NCBI GenBank assembly: GCA_964472015.1
Contig: CAYYIP010000003.1
Span: forward strand, 62,001 to 126,000
Direction of reading: 5' to 3'
Length of the DNA stretch: 64,000 bases
DNA from: JAAYTD01 sp964472015
GTDB taxonomy: Bacteria; Bacteroidota; Ignavibacteria; Kapaibacteriales; UBA2268
Positions 27,446 through 36,828 of this stretch are shown here, piece after piece (position 1 is the stretch's first letter; every line of letters starts with the position of its first letter). The translations under genes and the position numbers were made by a program. The notes beneath the pieces are model-generated. The model saw only the letters and a program-made list of their open reading frames with translations, ran no database searches and had not been told where the DNA came from.

Positions 27446-29728
27446 ATGTTTAATCTATTTCAATCTTATACTTATAATGATAAAAAACGAGAAAAATATA
27501 ATGATTCGTCTATATTAGATGATATTTATATAATTAATAATGATCAAAAACGATATTCCTTTTATTTGAAAATACTTATTATACTATCAACAATATTGAT
27601 ATGTTCTTTTTTTTCAATATTTAATTTTATAAATACATCTAATAAAACTGATATATTAAGATTAGAAAATGGTAGTATATGGACAGCACCTACTTTAGTA
27701 GCTGATTATAATTTTTCAGTATATAAATCTGATTTACAGTATAATGCAGAAGTTCAAAATGCGAAAGACAGTGTACAGCAAATTTTTATATTAGATGCTT
27801 TTGCTGAACAAAATTCAATAGAAATTATATCCTCTTTATTGCAACAATTATCGTTTAATATGGATAATTTATTTTTGTTAGACTATGTTTCAAATGATAA
27901 ATTACAAAAATTTAATGCTCTACCATATGAAATAAAAAAGAAAGAGATTGAAAAATTAAATAAAAAAATAATACCATATATAAAGTTAATATATAAACGA
28001 GGATTAATAAATACTTCATTAGATAAAATAACGACTAATAATATAATAACAGTAAAAACTTCACCTAATCAAGAATATTATTTAGAAAAAGGAAATTTAT
28101 TTGATAGACAATTATTATCAATAAATACACAATTATTTATTTCAAAATTATTTACTGAATCAACAGGTGAATTTATAGCAGAGTTATTGCATAAACTTAT
28201 ACAATCTAATCTTATATATTCCGAAGAACTTACAGAACGTTCTATGAAATATGCTGCAAATTCAGTTAAAAAAACATTAGCAGTTGTTCATAAAAATGAA
28301 ATTATAATAAAAAAAGGAGAACGTTTAGATGATAATAAAATTCAAAGAATAAAATCTTATTATGTTAATTTAGAATATGCTAGTCAACAAAATTATACAT
28401 TTATTTATGTAGTTGGCGGAATTGGACATGTATGTTTAGTTTTGTCTTTTTTATTATTATATTTTATCATTATAAGACGAGAAATTTGGCATGATAATTA
28501 TCATTTAATGTTAATTATTTTACCTGTTATATTAGTTTGTTTTTTAGGATGGATGTCTTATCAATATGAATTGGTGAATTCAAGTATTCCTTTTGAATAT
28601 CTAATTATTTTACCAGCTTGTTCTATGTTTATTGCTATAGTTTTTGATATAAGAGTTTCATTTTATACTACAGTTTCAATGGCATTTTTATTAGCTTCTG
28701 TACGAGGTAATGATTATAATATTGGTTTAATTATGCTATTTGCAGGAATGATAGCTGCATATTCTGTTCGGAAGATACAAGATAGAAATCAATTATTTAC
28801 TTCTATAATCTTTATCTTTATAGGTTTTTTATTTCCAATTATAGCAATAGGTTTAGAAAGAGGTTTAGATATTAATCAAATTATGCCTCAATTGTTATTT
28901 GCATTGCTAAATGCCATAACTTCTCCTATTATACTATTTTTTGCAATATTATTCTTAAATAAATTTTCTTATTATATATTAACTGATATAAAATTAAAAG
29001 AATATGATAATGAGAACCTTCCTATTTTGCTTGAAATGAAAAATAAAGCACCAGGAACTTTTGAGCATTCACGTGCAGTTTCTGTTCTTGCACAAAAATG
29101 TGCAGAAGTAATAGATATAGATGTTCTTTTGATAAAAGTAGGTGCTTTATATCATGATATAGGGAAAATAAATCATGCTGAATATTTTACAGAAAATAAA
29201 GAACAATTTGCAGATAAACATAAATTTTTAATTCCACAAAAAAGTGCCGAAATGATAAAAAAACACGTTTTAGATGGAATTGAAAATGCAATAAAAATTA
29301 AATTGCCTAAGAAAATAATAGATTTTATTCCTATGCATCATGGTACAACTTTGATAAAGCATTTTTATAATGTCGCTGTAAATGAAGCAAATGAAAAAGG
29401 AGTTACTATACAAGAAAGTGATTTTAGATATCCAGGTCCTAAACCAAAAACAAAAGAAACAGCAGTATTAATGTTATGTGATTCTGCAGAAGCTATATCT
29501 AAGTCAGTTTCTGATATTCAACAGTTTTCTAAAATATTTAATGAAGTAATTGATGATAGAATTGCGGATGGTCAATTTGATGATAGTAATATAACTTTAG
29601 GTGAAATACGTAAAGTTCGTAATGTTATAATTGATGATATTAGAGGCAAATTACATACTCGTACTAAATATGCAGTTATAAAAGAAAAAAATACATTAGA
29701 AATAAAATTTGAAGGTAAAAATAATTAA
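27446..29728 (+). CDS. pgpH: 7TM-HD phosphodiesterase, PgpH/YqfF-like (cyclic di-AMP hydrolase)
   Basis: The product is 760 residues from the ATG at 27446; an in-frame TTG lies 6 bases earlier. One TM follows a ~45-residue cytosolic start. Then comes an extracytoplasmic 7TM-HD extracellular domain (about 75-305), about seven membrane segments (about 320-510), and a C-terminal HD domain. HD motifs are FEHSRAV, ALYHDIGK (His570-Asp571), IPMHHGT and LCDSAEA. Characterised PgpH enzymes degrade cyclic di-AMP, so the gene suggests c-di-AMP signalling in this organism. The architecture is complete and the metal ligands are present. A hairpin lies downstream. Confidence 0.92.
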   Translation: MFNLFQSYTYNDKKREKYNDSSILDDIYIINNDQKRYSFYLKILIILSTILICSFFSIFNFINTSNKTDILRLENGSIWTAPTLVADYNFSVYKSDLQYNAEVQNAKDSVQQIFILDAFAEQNSIEIISSLLQQLSFNMDNLFLLDYVSNDKLQKFNALPYEIKKKEIEKLNKKIIPYIKLIYKRGLINTSLDKITTNNIITVKTSPNQEYYLEKGNLFDRQLLSINTQLFISKLFTESTGEFIAELLHKLIQSNLIYSEELTERSMKYAANSVKKTLAVVHKNEIIIKKGERLDDNKIQRIKSYYVNLEYASQQNYTFIYVVGGIGHVCLVLSFLLLYFIIIRREIWHDNYHLMLIILPVILVCFLGWMSYQYELVNSSIPFEYLIILPACSMFIAIVFDIRVSFYTTVSMAFLLASVRGNDYNIGLIMLFAGMIAAYSVRKIQDRNQLFTSIIFIFIGFLFPIIAIGLERGLDINQIMPQLLFALLNAITSPIILFFAILFLNKFSYYILTDIKLKEYDNENLPILLEMKNKAPGTFEHSRAVSVLAQKCAEVIDIDVLLIKVGALYHDIGKINHAEYFTENKEQFADKHKFLIPQKSAEMIKKHVLDGIENAIKIKLPKKIIDFIPMHHGTTLIKHFYNVAVNEANEKGVTIQESDFRYPGPKPKTKETAVLMLCDSAEAISKSVSDIQQFSKIFNEVIDDRIADGQFDDSNITLGEIRKVRNVIIDDIRGKLHTRTKYAVIKEKNTLEIKFEGKNN

Positions 29729-29749
29729 AAAATATATGATTAAATTAAA

Positions 29750-29797
29750 ATACAGCAGTATTTATATTTCCTATATTTTAATAAAGTGCTGCTGTAT
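29750..29797 (+). terminator. Hairpin after the 7TM-HD gene
   Basis: ATACAGCAG and CTGCTGTAT pair exactly, with further A/T pairing inside around the loop. There is no T-run, so function as a terminator is uncertain. Confidence 0.5.
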
Positions 29798-30290
29798 CAA
29801 AACGAATGTAAATTTTCATATGATTTTATAGCTTATGACAATTAAATTTATTAATTTATTAATGATTAATAATATAATTAAGTAAGCTTTATATAATAAT
29901 ATGATATATAAATGACGATAAAATAAAGTAAAAGTTTATAAAAAAATAAAAAATAATAGTAAAATGTAGATAATTTTATATGTTTTTTATTTTTTTATTA
30001 TATAGTGTAATATATTTTACACATAATGTATTTTAGTTATAATATAATAAAGATAGAAAAAATATACTAAATATTTATTATTTTAATAAACATATAAAAT
30101 TAAACTAAAATATTCAAATTATATTAATAAAAAATAATTTTTATAAAAAATTAATAATTAAAGTATTATATGAAGTTTTATAATTATTATTTAAAACAAT
30201 TTGATTTTTTTTCGTATTTTTGTATATATATGTATAAAAATATACATCGTAATAAGTAAAAATATATAATTAAATATAGAGAATAAATAT
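29798..30290. other. Long gene-free stretch upstream of secA
   Basis: This is about 490 bases of A+T-rich sequence without a credible reading frame or recognised RNA. A TATTTTTG box (30215-30222) and the inverted repeat ATGTATA-AAAA-TATACAT (30230-30247) lie near its right end. Confidence 0.5.
30215..30222 (+). promoter_or_regulatory. Candidate -7 box of secA
   Basis: TATTTTTG matches TAnnTTTG about 69 bases before the ATG. A TTTG lies only 11 bases upstream (30200-30203), too close to be a normal -33 element, so confidence is limited. Confidence 0.4.
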
Positions 30291-33200
30291 ATGATAGGAA
30301 TCATTTCAAAACTTTTTGGTGGTAGTAAGAGTGAGAAGGATATAAAAAAAATTAAACCAATAGTTAATGAAATAAATAGAATTTATAAAGAATTAGATGC
30401 TTTAACTGATGATGAAATAAAAGCTAAAACAGATGAATTTAAAAAAATAATAGAAGCAAATAAGGAAAAATTAGAACAAGAAGCCGAAGTAATCTTGGAT
30501 AGGTTACGTAATGAAAAATTGAGTGCAGATGAAACTGCTGATTTGTCAGAACGATTAAAATCATTAGATAAAGAAATTTTTGAAGTTGTTCAAGATACAT
30601 TAGATGATTTATTGCCTGAAGCTTTTGCTGTTGTAAAACAAGCTTGTAATCGCTTAAAAAATGCTGGTTATAGTTATGAATATGCAGGTAATCATTACAA
30701 ATGGGATATGGTGCCTTATGATGTTCAATTGATAGGTGGTATTGTAATACATCAAGGGAAGATATCAGAAATGGCAACAGGTGAAGGGAAAACATTAGTA
30801 GCTATTTTACCCATATATTTAAATGCTTTAGCTGGTAAAGGTGTTCATCTTGTAACTGTAAATGATTACTTAGCAAAACGTGATTGTGATTGGATGCGCC
30901 CGGTTTATGAATTTTTAGGACTTTCATGTGATGCTATTCAATCTAATATGCCAACAGAAATACGTAAAAAAATTTATAATGCAGATATAACTTATGGTAC
31001 AAATAATGAATTTGGATTTGATTATTTACGTGATAATATGGTTATAGATTCTAATGATATGGTGCAACGTGGTCATTGGTTTGCTATTGTAGATGAGGTT
31101 GACTCGGTATTGATAGATGAAGCAAGAACTCCACTTATCATATCAGGTCCTGTTGGACAAACAGATCAAAAATTTGAAGAAATGAATCCAAGAGTTAAAC
31201 GCCTTGTTGATGCACAGGTAAAACTTGTTACATCATTAGTTATAGAAGCTGAGAAATATTTATCTAGTGATAAAACAGATAAAAATTTAAGAGCATCAGC
31301 AGGTAAATTAATATTTACTGCATGGCGTGGTCTTCCAAAACATAAACGTTTAGCTAAATTATTGCAAGAACCAGAAAATTTAAAGTTGCGTCAAGAGACA
31401 GAATTAGAATTCTTAAAAGATAGAGGAGTTCGTATGCCTGAAGTCGATGAAGCACTTTATTATGTAATAGATGAAAAAAATCATCAAATAGATATAACTG
31501 AAAAAGGACGTCAATTATTATGTTCCGCTCAGGAAGATAGTGAAATGTTTATTATTCCTGATATAACAGCTGAACTTAGTGAATTAGAAAATAAAAATTT
31601 AACGTTAGAAGAAAAACATTTGGCCGAAAATCAAATACATCTGAATTTTGCAGAACGGAGTGACAGAATACATACAATTTCACAATTATTAAGAGCATAT
31701 TCGCTGTATGAACGTGACGTTGAATATGTAGTTCAAGATGGGAAAATTTTAATTGTGGATGAATTTACTGGACGTATTCTTGATGGTCGTCGTTATTCAG
31801 AAGGTTTACATCAGGCAATAGAAGCAAAAGAACAGGTTACTGTTGAACGAGATACTCAAACATTAGCAACAATTACTTTACAAAATTATTTTAGGTTATA
31901 TCATAAATTAGCTGGTATGACTGGTACTGCTGAAACTGAAGCAGCAGAATTTGATAAAATATATAAACTTGATTGTACAGTAATTCCAACAAACAGACCA
32001 GTTATAAGAGATGATAAAGAAGATCTTGTTTATAAAACAAAACGTGAAAAATATAATGCTATTGTAAATGCAGCACGTGATTATTTAAAAACTGGTAGAC
32101 CAGTTCTTGTTGGTACAGCAAGTGTTGATGTTTCTGAAATTCTTAGTAAGATGTTTACACAGGGAGGTATAAAACATAATGTACTTAATGCTAAACAGCA
32201 TGCTCGTGAAGCTGAAATTGTAGCATTAGCAGGTCGTAAAGGAGCAGTTACTATTGCTACTAATATGGCGGGTAGAGGTACAGATATAAAACTTGATCAT
32301 GAAGCAAAATCTAATGGTGGACTTGCTATTATAGGTACGGAAAGACATGATGCAAGACGTATTGATAGACAGTTACGCGGACGTAGTGGACGTCAAGGTG
32401 ATCCAGGTAGTTCTCAATTCTTTATTTCATTAGAAGATAATTTGATGAGACTTTTTCAGAGTGATAGAATTGCAACGATAATGACTCGTATGGATTTACC
32501 TGATGGTGAACCTATACAACATCCTATTATAACCAAAGCAGTTGAGGGTGCTCAAAAAAAAGTAGAAGAGAATAATTTTGGTATTCGTAAGCGATTGATA
32601 GAATATGATGATGTAATGAATCAACAACGAGAGGTTATTTATAATAGACGTAAAGCAGCACTTAGAGGTGAACGTTTAAGAGGTGAAATTCTTGAATATG
32701 TTGAAGATATTGCTGCTGATTGGTTTGAAAGTTATCAACAAACAGAAGATTATGATAAATTTGTCTTAAATATGCGATCTTTTTTGTTATGTGAACCTAA
32801 TATTAGTAGAGATGAATTTAAAATTATAAAAGAAACTGAATTTATTAATAGAATATTAAAAACAGCTACTGAATTCTATGATAAAAAGGAAGAATTTCTT
32901 GGGACCGAGTTTATGTCTCGTTTGGAGCAAGTCGCTATATTACAAACTATTGACGATAAATGGAGAGAACATTTAAGATTAATGGATGATTTAAAAGAAG
33001 GTATACATTTACGTAGTTATGGCCAAAAAGATCCGCTTTTGGAATATAAACAAGAAGCTTATAAATTGTTTATAGAATTAATAGAAGAAATAAACAAAGC
33101 AGTTGTTAATTTTGCTTTTAAATATTTTCCTCAATTAAATTCTGTAGAACGTTCTAATATAAGACAAAGAGTAAGCAGACATGAAGTTCCTGATATACGT

Positions 33201-33416
33201 AAAACTAGTGTTTCAGGTGGTAACTTTACTTATCAGCATTCTTCAACTGCTTTACCTTCTTTTTTATCTATGCCATCAGAACCAAGAAAATCTGAAACTA
33301 GTATGGATAAAGTTAGAACTGCTAGAAGAGAACAACCTAAAATTGGACGTAATGATTTATGTCCTTGTGGAAGCGGGAAAAAATATAAACAATGTTGTGA
33401 AAGAGAAATAAATTAA
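30291..33416 (+). CDS. secA: Preprotein translocase ATPase SecA
   Basis: The product is 1041 residues, longer than the ~900 of enterobacterial SecA because of an insertion of roughly 100 residues after the Walker B/DEAD region (about 300-395), a form usual in Bacteroidota. It carries Walker A GEGKT, VDEVDSVLIDEARTPLIIS, NMAGRGTDI, the GRSGRQGDPGSSQFF helicase motif, and the C-terminal zinc/SecB-binding motif GRNDLCPCGSGKKYKQCC. It drives Sec-dependent export, the first step for the T9SS cargos in this window. It is monocistronic, with a terminator 48 bases downstream. Confidence 0.98.
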   Translation: MIGIISKLFGGSKSEKDIKKIKPIVNEINRIYKELDALTDDEIKAKTDEFKKIIEANKEKLEQEAEVILDRLRNEKLSADETADLSERLKSLDKEIFEVVQDTLDDLLPEAFAVVKQACNRLKNAGYSYEYAGNHYKWDMVPYDVQLIGGIVIHQGKISEMATGEGKTLVAILPIYLNALAGKGVHLVTVNDYLAKRDCDWMRPVYEFLGLSCDAIQSNMPTEIRKKIYNADITYGTNNEFGFDYLRDNMVIDSNDMVQRGHWFAIVDEVDSVLIDEARTPLIISGPVGQTDQKFEEMNPRVKRLVDAQVKLVTSLVIEAEKYLSSDKTDKNLRASAGKLIFTAWRGLPKHKRLAKLLQEPENLKLRQETELEFLKDRGVRMPEVDEALYYVIDEKNHQIDITEKGRQLLCSAQEDSEMFIIPDITAELSELENKNLTLEEKHLAENQIHLNFAERSDRIHTISQLLRAYSLYERDVEYVVQDGKILIVDEFTGRILDGRRYSEGLHQAIEAKEQVTVERDTQTLATITLQNYFRLYHKLAGMTGTAETEAAEFDKIYKLDCTVIPTNRPVIRDDKEDLVYKTKREKYNAIVNAARDYLKTGRPVLVGTASVDVSEILSKMFTQGGIKHNVLNAKQHAREAEIVALAGRKGAVTIATNMAGRGTDIKLDHEAKSNGGLAIIGTERHDARRIDRQLRGRSGRQGDPGSSQFFISLEDNLMRLFQSDRIATIMTRMDLPDGEPIQHPIITKAVEGAQKKVEENNFGIRKRLIEYDDVMNQQREVIYNRRKAALRGERLRGEILEYVEDIAADWFESYQQTEDYDKFVLNMRSFLLCEPNISRDEFKIIKETEFINRILKTATEFYDKKEEFLGTEFMSRLEQVAILQTIDDKWREHLRLMDDLKEGIHLRSYGQKDPLLEYKQEAYKLFIELIEEINKAVVNFAFKYFPQLNSVERSNIRQRVSRHEVPDIRKTSVSGGNFTYQHSSTALPSFLSMPSEPRKSETSMDKVRTARREQPKIGRNDLCPCGSGKKYKQCCEREIN

Positions 33417-33463
33417 TAATTATGATTTTATAATTGTACGGATAAAATAATATTAAATATATC

Positions 33464-33500
33464 AGAGTAACTTATAAGAATTAAGTTACTCTAATTTTTA
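33464..33500 (+). terminator. Intrinsic terminator after secA
   Basis: AGAGTAACTTA pairs with TAAGTTACTCT around a 7-base loop, followed by AATTTTTA. Confidence 0.8.
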
Positions 33501-33548
33501 TAAATTTTTATAAGTTGATATAATAAAATATTTTTATTTAAGGTATAA

Positions 33549-34448
33549 ATGATTATTAGTGCAAGCAGAAGAACAGATATTCCAGCTTTTTATTCTGATT
33601 GGTTTTTTAATAGATTAAAAGCAGGATATGTATTAGTAAGAAATCCAATGAATTACCATCAAGTAAGTAAAGTTTTATTATCAAAAGAAAATATAAGTTG
33701 TATTGTTTTTTGGACGAAAAATCCAAATAATATATTAAAATACTTAGATATTCTATTAAATAATTCAATTCCGTTTTATTTTCAATTTACTTTAACCCCT
33801 TATAGTAAAGAGATAGAAAAAAATGTTTTTGATAAAAATAATATATTTAAAATTTTTATAAAATTATCTGAATTAATAGGCAAAGAACGAATTATTTGGC
33901 GATATGATCCAATAATTTTTACAGATAAAATAGGATTAGAAACGCATATTAAATATTTTAATTTCATGGCTAATATATTATATAAATATACAAATACTTG
34001 TGTTATTAGTTTTATAGATATATATAAAAATACAATAAAAAGAATGCCACAATTAAAACTAATAGACGAAGAAGATAAATATAAACTTGCAGAAGAAATT
34101 AGTAGTACGGTTTTATCATTAAATTTAGAAGCTTATACTTGTTCAGAATCTATTGATTTAGAAGAAATAGATATAAAAAAAGGTGCTTGTATAGATGCAA
34201 ATTTAATAAAAAAATTATGTGGGAATATGAACTTAAATTTAAAAAAGGATATAAATCAGCGGAAAGAATGTGGTTGTGTAAAAAGTATAGATATTGGATA
34301 TTATAATACTTGTTTACATAATTGTATATATTGTTACGCCAATAATAATATTAAAAAAGTGAAGAACAATGTAAAAACATATAGTCAAAAAAATGAGTTG
34401 TTAATAGGGCAAATAGATAAAAAAGATGTTATAAGGTTAAGACAATAA
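33549..34448 (+). CDS. DUF1848 family protein with radical-SAM-like Fe-S motif
   Basis: The product is 299 residues. It opens with the family hallmark ISASRRTDIPAFYSDWF and VRNPMNYHQVS, then VFWTKNPNN. The C-terminal part carries CGCVKSIDIGYYNTC and a C-x3-C-x2-C cluster (C255, C259, C262, in CLHNCIYCYAN), the [4Fe-4S]-binding pattern of radical SAM enzymes. Here it is at the C-terminus rather than the N-terminus. No function is established for the family that I can name. It is monocistronic, between secA and the convergent peptide transporter. Confidence 0.85.
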   Translation: MIISASRRTDIPAFYSDWFFNRLKAGYVLVRNPMNYHQVSKVLLSKENISCIVFWTKNPNNILKYLDILLNNSIPFYFQFTLTPYSKEIEKNVFDKNNIFKIFIKLSELIGKERIIWRYDPIIFTDKIGLETHIKYFNFMANILYKYTNTCVISFIDIYKNTIKRMPQLKLIDEEDKYKLAEEISSTVLSLNLEAYTCSESIDLEEIDIKKGACIDANLIKKLCGNMNLNLKKDINQRKECGCVKSIDIGYYNTCLHNCIYCYANNNIKKVKNNVKTYSQKNELLIGQIDKKDVIRLRQ

Positions 34449-34481
34449 ATAAATTATTTTAATATAAATTTAGTGAATTAT

Positions 34482-34519
34482 AAAAAAAGGCAATTTATAA
34501 ACATAAATTGCCTTTTTTA
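34482..34519. terminator. Bidirectional terminator between DUF1848 and the POT transporter
   Basis: AAAAAAAGGCAATTTAT pairs with ATAAATTGCCTTTTTT around a short loop. The A- and T-runs on the two sides suit the convergent genes. The stem core AAAAAGGCAA/TTGCCTTTTT is the same as in the terminator at 27166-27197. Confidence 0.9.
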
Positions 34520-34539
34520 TATAAGAATTTTTATTTATT

Positions 34540-36066
34540 TTACTTAGCTACACGTTCTAGCCATTTTAACATAAATAACATAGTGAACATTGACATGCAA
34601 CAAGCACATACAAACACAAGCCAAGTAGCCCAAATTGGAATTGTTTCATATAGAATTGCACCGATAAATAATAATTGATTACCAGCAGCAGTTGCACATA
34701 ACCATAAACCTTGCATCATACCTTGATACTTAGGAGGAGCAACTTTAGATACAAAAGATAATCCAAGAGGTGATATAAATAATTCCGCAACTGTTAAAAT
34801 AAAATAAGTTCCTAATAATAACAAGGGAGTAACTCTTTGTGCATCAGGTAAACTACCCATTTCTGTAATTTCTGCTTTTGTTGGTAAGCCTATAGAACAA
34901 AGTGACATTAAAATATAAGCACTAGCCGCAATTCCCATACCAATAGCTATTTTTTTAGGTGTTGTTGGTTCTTTACCTTTTGAACGCAACCATCCAAATA
35001 ATCCCATAATAATAGGAGTTAGGAAGACAACGAAGAAAGGATTAAATGATTGAAATAATTCAGCACCTTGTAATTTAGTAAATCCTAAATTAAGATTCAT
35101 CTTACTTAAATCAGTATAATCTTTTGCAAAAAATGTTAGTGTTAATCCGTTTTGGTGGAAAGAGAACCAGAAAAATATAACAACTGCAAAAACTGCTAAT
35201 AGAGCATAAATACGTTGTTTAACTTCTTTTGCATCCATTTCAACGATTGTACCGGTAGAAATATTTGATATTTTAGTTGCAGGGTCTGGAAAACTTTTTT
35301 TATTAATTAAGTAAATTATTAACGAAATCATCATTGCTATAATAGCAACTGAAAATGCATAATGAAACCCTGTTGCAAATACATTTAAATAATTAGTTGC
35401 AAAAGTTGTTAAATCTAAATTTTTTGCAATTGCTGCTGCTTCTAATTTAGCTAATCCTGCTCCGGTTAAATTATTATTTAATAAGCGGTGACATAGTTCT
35501 GCTAGCGAAGCATCGTAAGTAAAACCGTTAACTACTTCTACCCACCAATTTCTTATACCTACAGCTGTTAATGGAGCAAAAATAGCACCCACATTAATAA
35601 ACATGTAAAATATAGAGAACCCGGAATCACGCATATTAGAATACTTAGAATTATCATACATTTGACCAACTAATGCTTGTAAGTTTCCTTTAAATAATCC
35701 GTTACCAAATGCAATTATAAATAATCCAAAACATGTTATAGCTAAAAATAATACAAATTTATTAGCAGGAACAGGAGTAGGTGTAGGTATTGAAATACAT
35801 AAATAACCTACTGCCATTAAAATTAAACCAATAAGAATGGTACCTTTGAAATTTTTTGTTTTATCTGCAATAAGTCCACCTACAAAGGCAAGAACATAAA
35901 TAGAAAAATAAAAAATAGAATAGATTAAACCAGCGTTTGTCTCTGATAATCCAAATTTAGCCATTAAAAAAAGCGACAATATTGCCATCATGGTATAGAA
36001 ACCAAAACGTTCGCCCATATTTGCTAATGCAGCGGCTAATAATCCTTTTGGATGATTTTTAAACAT
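34540..36066 (-). CDS. Proton-dependent oligopeptide transporter (POT/PTR family MFS)
   Basis: The product is 508 residues with about 12-14 hydrophobic segments. The N-terminus has the POT signature GERFGFYTMMAIL, corresponding to the ExxERFxYY helix-1 motif that couples proton binding, and later GNGLFKGNLQALVGQMY. It takes up di- and tripeptides with protons, which fits the PepD dipeptidase elsewhere in the window. A long, A+T-rich leader of ~400 bases separates it from the divergent DUF3098-era operon. Confidence 0.9.
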   Translation of the reverse strand: MFKNHPKGLLAAALANMGERFGFYTMMAILSLFLMAKFGLSETNAGLIYSIFYFSIYVLAFVGGLIADKTKNFKGTILIGLILMAVGYLCISIPTPTPVPANKFVLFLAITCFGLFIIAFGNGLFKGNLQALVGQMYDNSKYSNMRDSGFSIFYMFINVGAIFAPLTAVGIRNWWVEVVNGFTYDASLAELCHRLLNNNLTGAGLAKLEAAAIAKNLDLTTFATNYLNVFATGFHYAFSVAIIAMMISLIIYLINKKSFPDPATKISNISTGTIVEMDAKEVKQRIYALLAVFAVVIFFWFSFHQNGLTLTFFAKDYTDLSKMNLNLGFTKLQGAELFQSFNPFFVVFLTPIIMGLFGWLRSKGKEPTTPKKIAIGMGIAASAYILMSLCSIGLPTKAEITEMGSLPDAQRVTPLLLLGTYFILTVAELFISPLGLSFVSKVAPPKYQGMMQGLWLCATAAGNQLLFIGAILYETIPIWATWLVFVCACCMSMFTMLFMLKWLERVAK

Positions 36067-36474
36067 ATTAAAATTTTACCTTGTAAAAAAAATTAAATAT
36101 TATAAAACATTATTTATCTCAATATTTTAAGTTTTTATTAAAAATCTTTCTTTATAAAATGTATATAAAAATATATAAAATATAATAAATTTTATATTTA
36201 TTGTGAGATAATACATAATATAAAAATATTAATATAACAAATATTTTTATATTATGTATATATTTTTTTTCAACAATACAAAAAATAAAATTAAAAAAAT
36301 ATAATAGTTTTTTAATTTTATAAATTATATTTTTGTTATTATTATTTAATAAAAAATAATTATATTTGTAGATATAAAACAAATATATAATTAAATTTAA
36401 TAATTGATAATAATTTTTTAATTATCTTTAATTATCTTTTCTTTAAATATAGATAAATATTTTGGAGTTTAAAA
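36067..36474. other. Divergent intergenic region between the POT transporter and DUF3098
   Basis: This is about 408 bases, almost entirely A and T, without a credible gene. It holds candidate -7 boxes TATTTTTG (36328-36335) and TATATTTG (36361-36368) for the plus strand, and the reverse-oriented CAAATATA (36380-36387). The last two form an inverted repeat TATATTTGT...ACAAATATA. Confidence 0.5.
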
Positions 36475-36828
36475 ATGGCAAAGAAAAATACAAAAAGTTC
36501 TGTATATGTAAAAAATATTAAGAAAAATAATAAAAAACATGTCCAGTGGGAATTTCCATTAGTAAAAAAAGATTTTATTTGGTTATTAATAGGAGTTGGT
36601 GTTGTAATATTAGGTTATGCATTATTAGCTACTGGTATTACTGATGAAGCCACAGTTGAAGGTGGAACTTGGATGAATTTTTGGGCAGTAAATGTAGCTC
36701 CGATAATTTTGATTATAGGGTATCTTGTGGTTATACCGCTTGCTCTTATGAAATTTTTTACTCTTAAAAAAAATAAAAAATATGGGGCAGATAATAAATC
36801 AGATATAGATAATAAAGATGCAGAATAA
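36475..36828 (+). CDS. DUF3098 family small membrane protein
   Basis: The product is 117 residues. A Lys/Asn-rich cytosolic start is followed by two membrane segments (about 42-60 and 76-100) with the DUF3098 pattern: a W-L-I-G-V-G helix, then NVAPIILIIGYLVVIPLAL. The C-terminus is charged. The family is characteristic of Bacteroidota and of unknown function. GGAG lies 9 bases before the ATG. Its last 11 bases overlap the start of era, so the two are translationally linked. Confidence 0.8.
   Translation: MAKKNTKSSVYVKNIKKNNKKHVQWEFPLVKKDFIWLLIGVGVVILGYALLATGITDEATVEGGTWMNFWAVNVAPIILIIGYLVVIPLALMKFFTLKKNKKYGADNKSDIDNKDAE

Noticed and set aside
30439..30795. 118-codon minus-strand frame inside secA
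   Set aside because: A mirror of the strongly conserved secA coding frame; no conserved motif.
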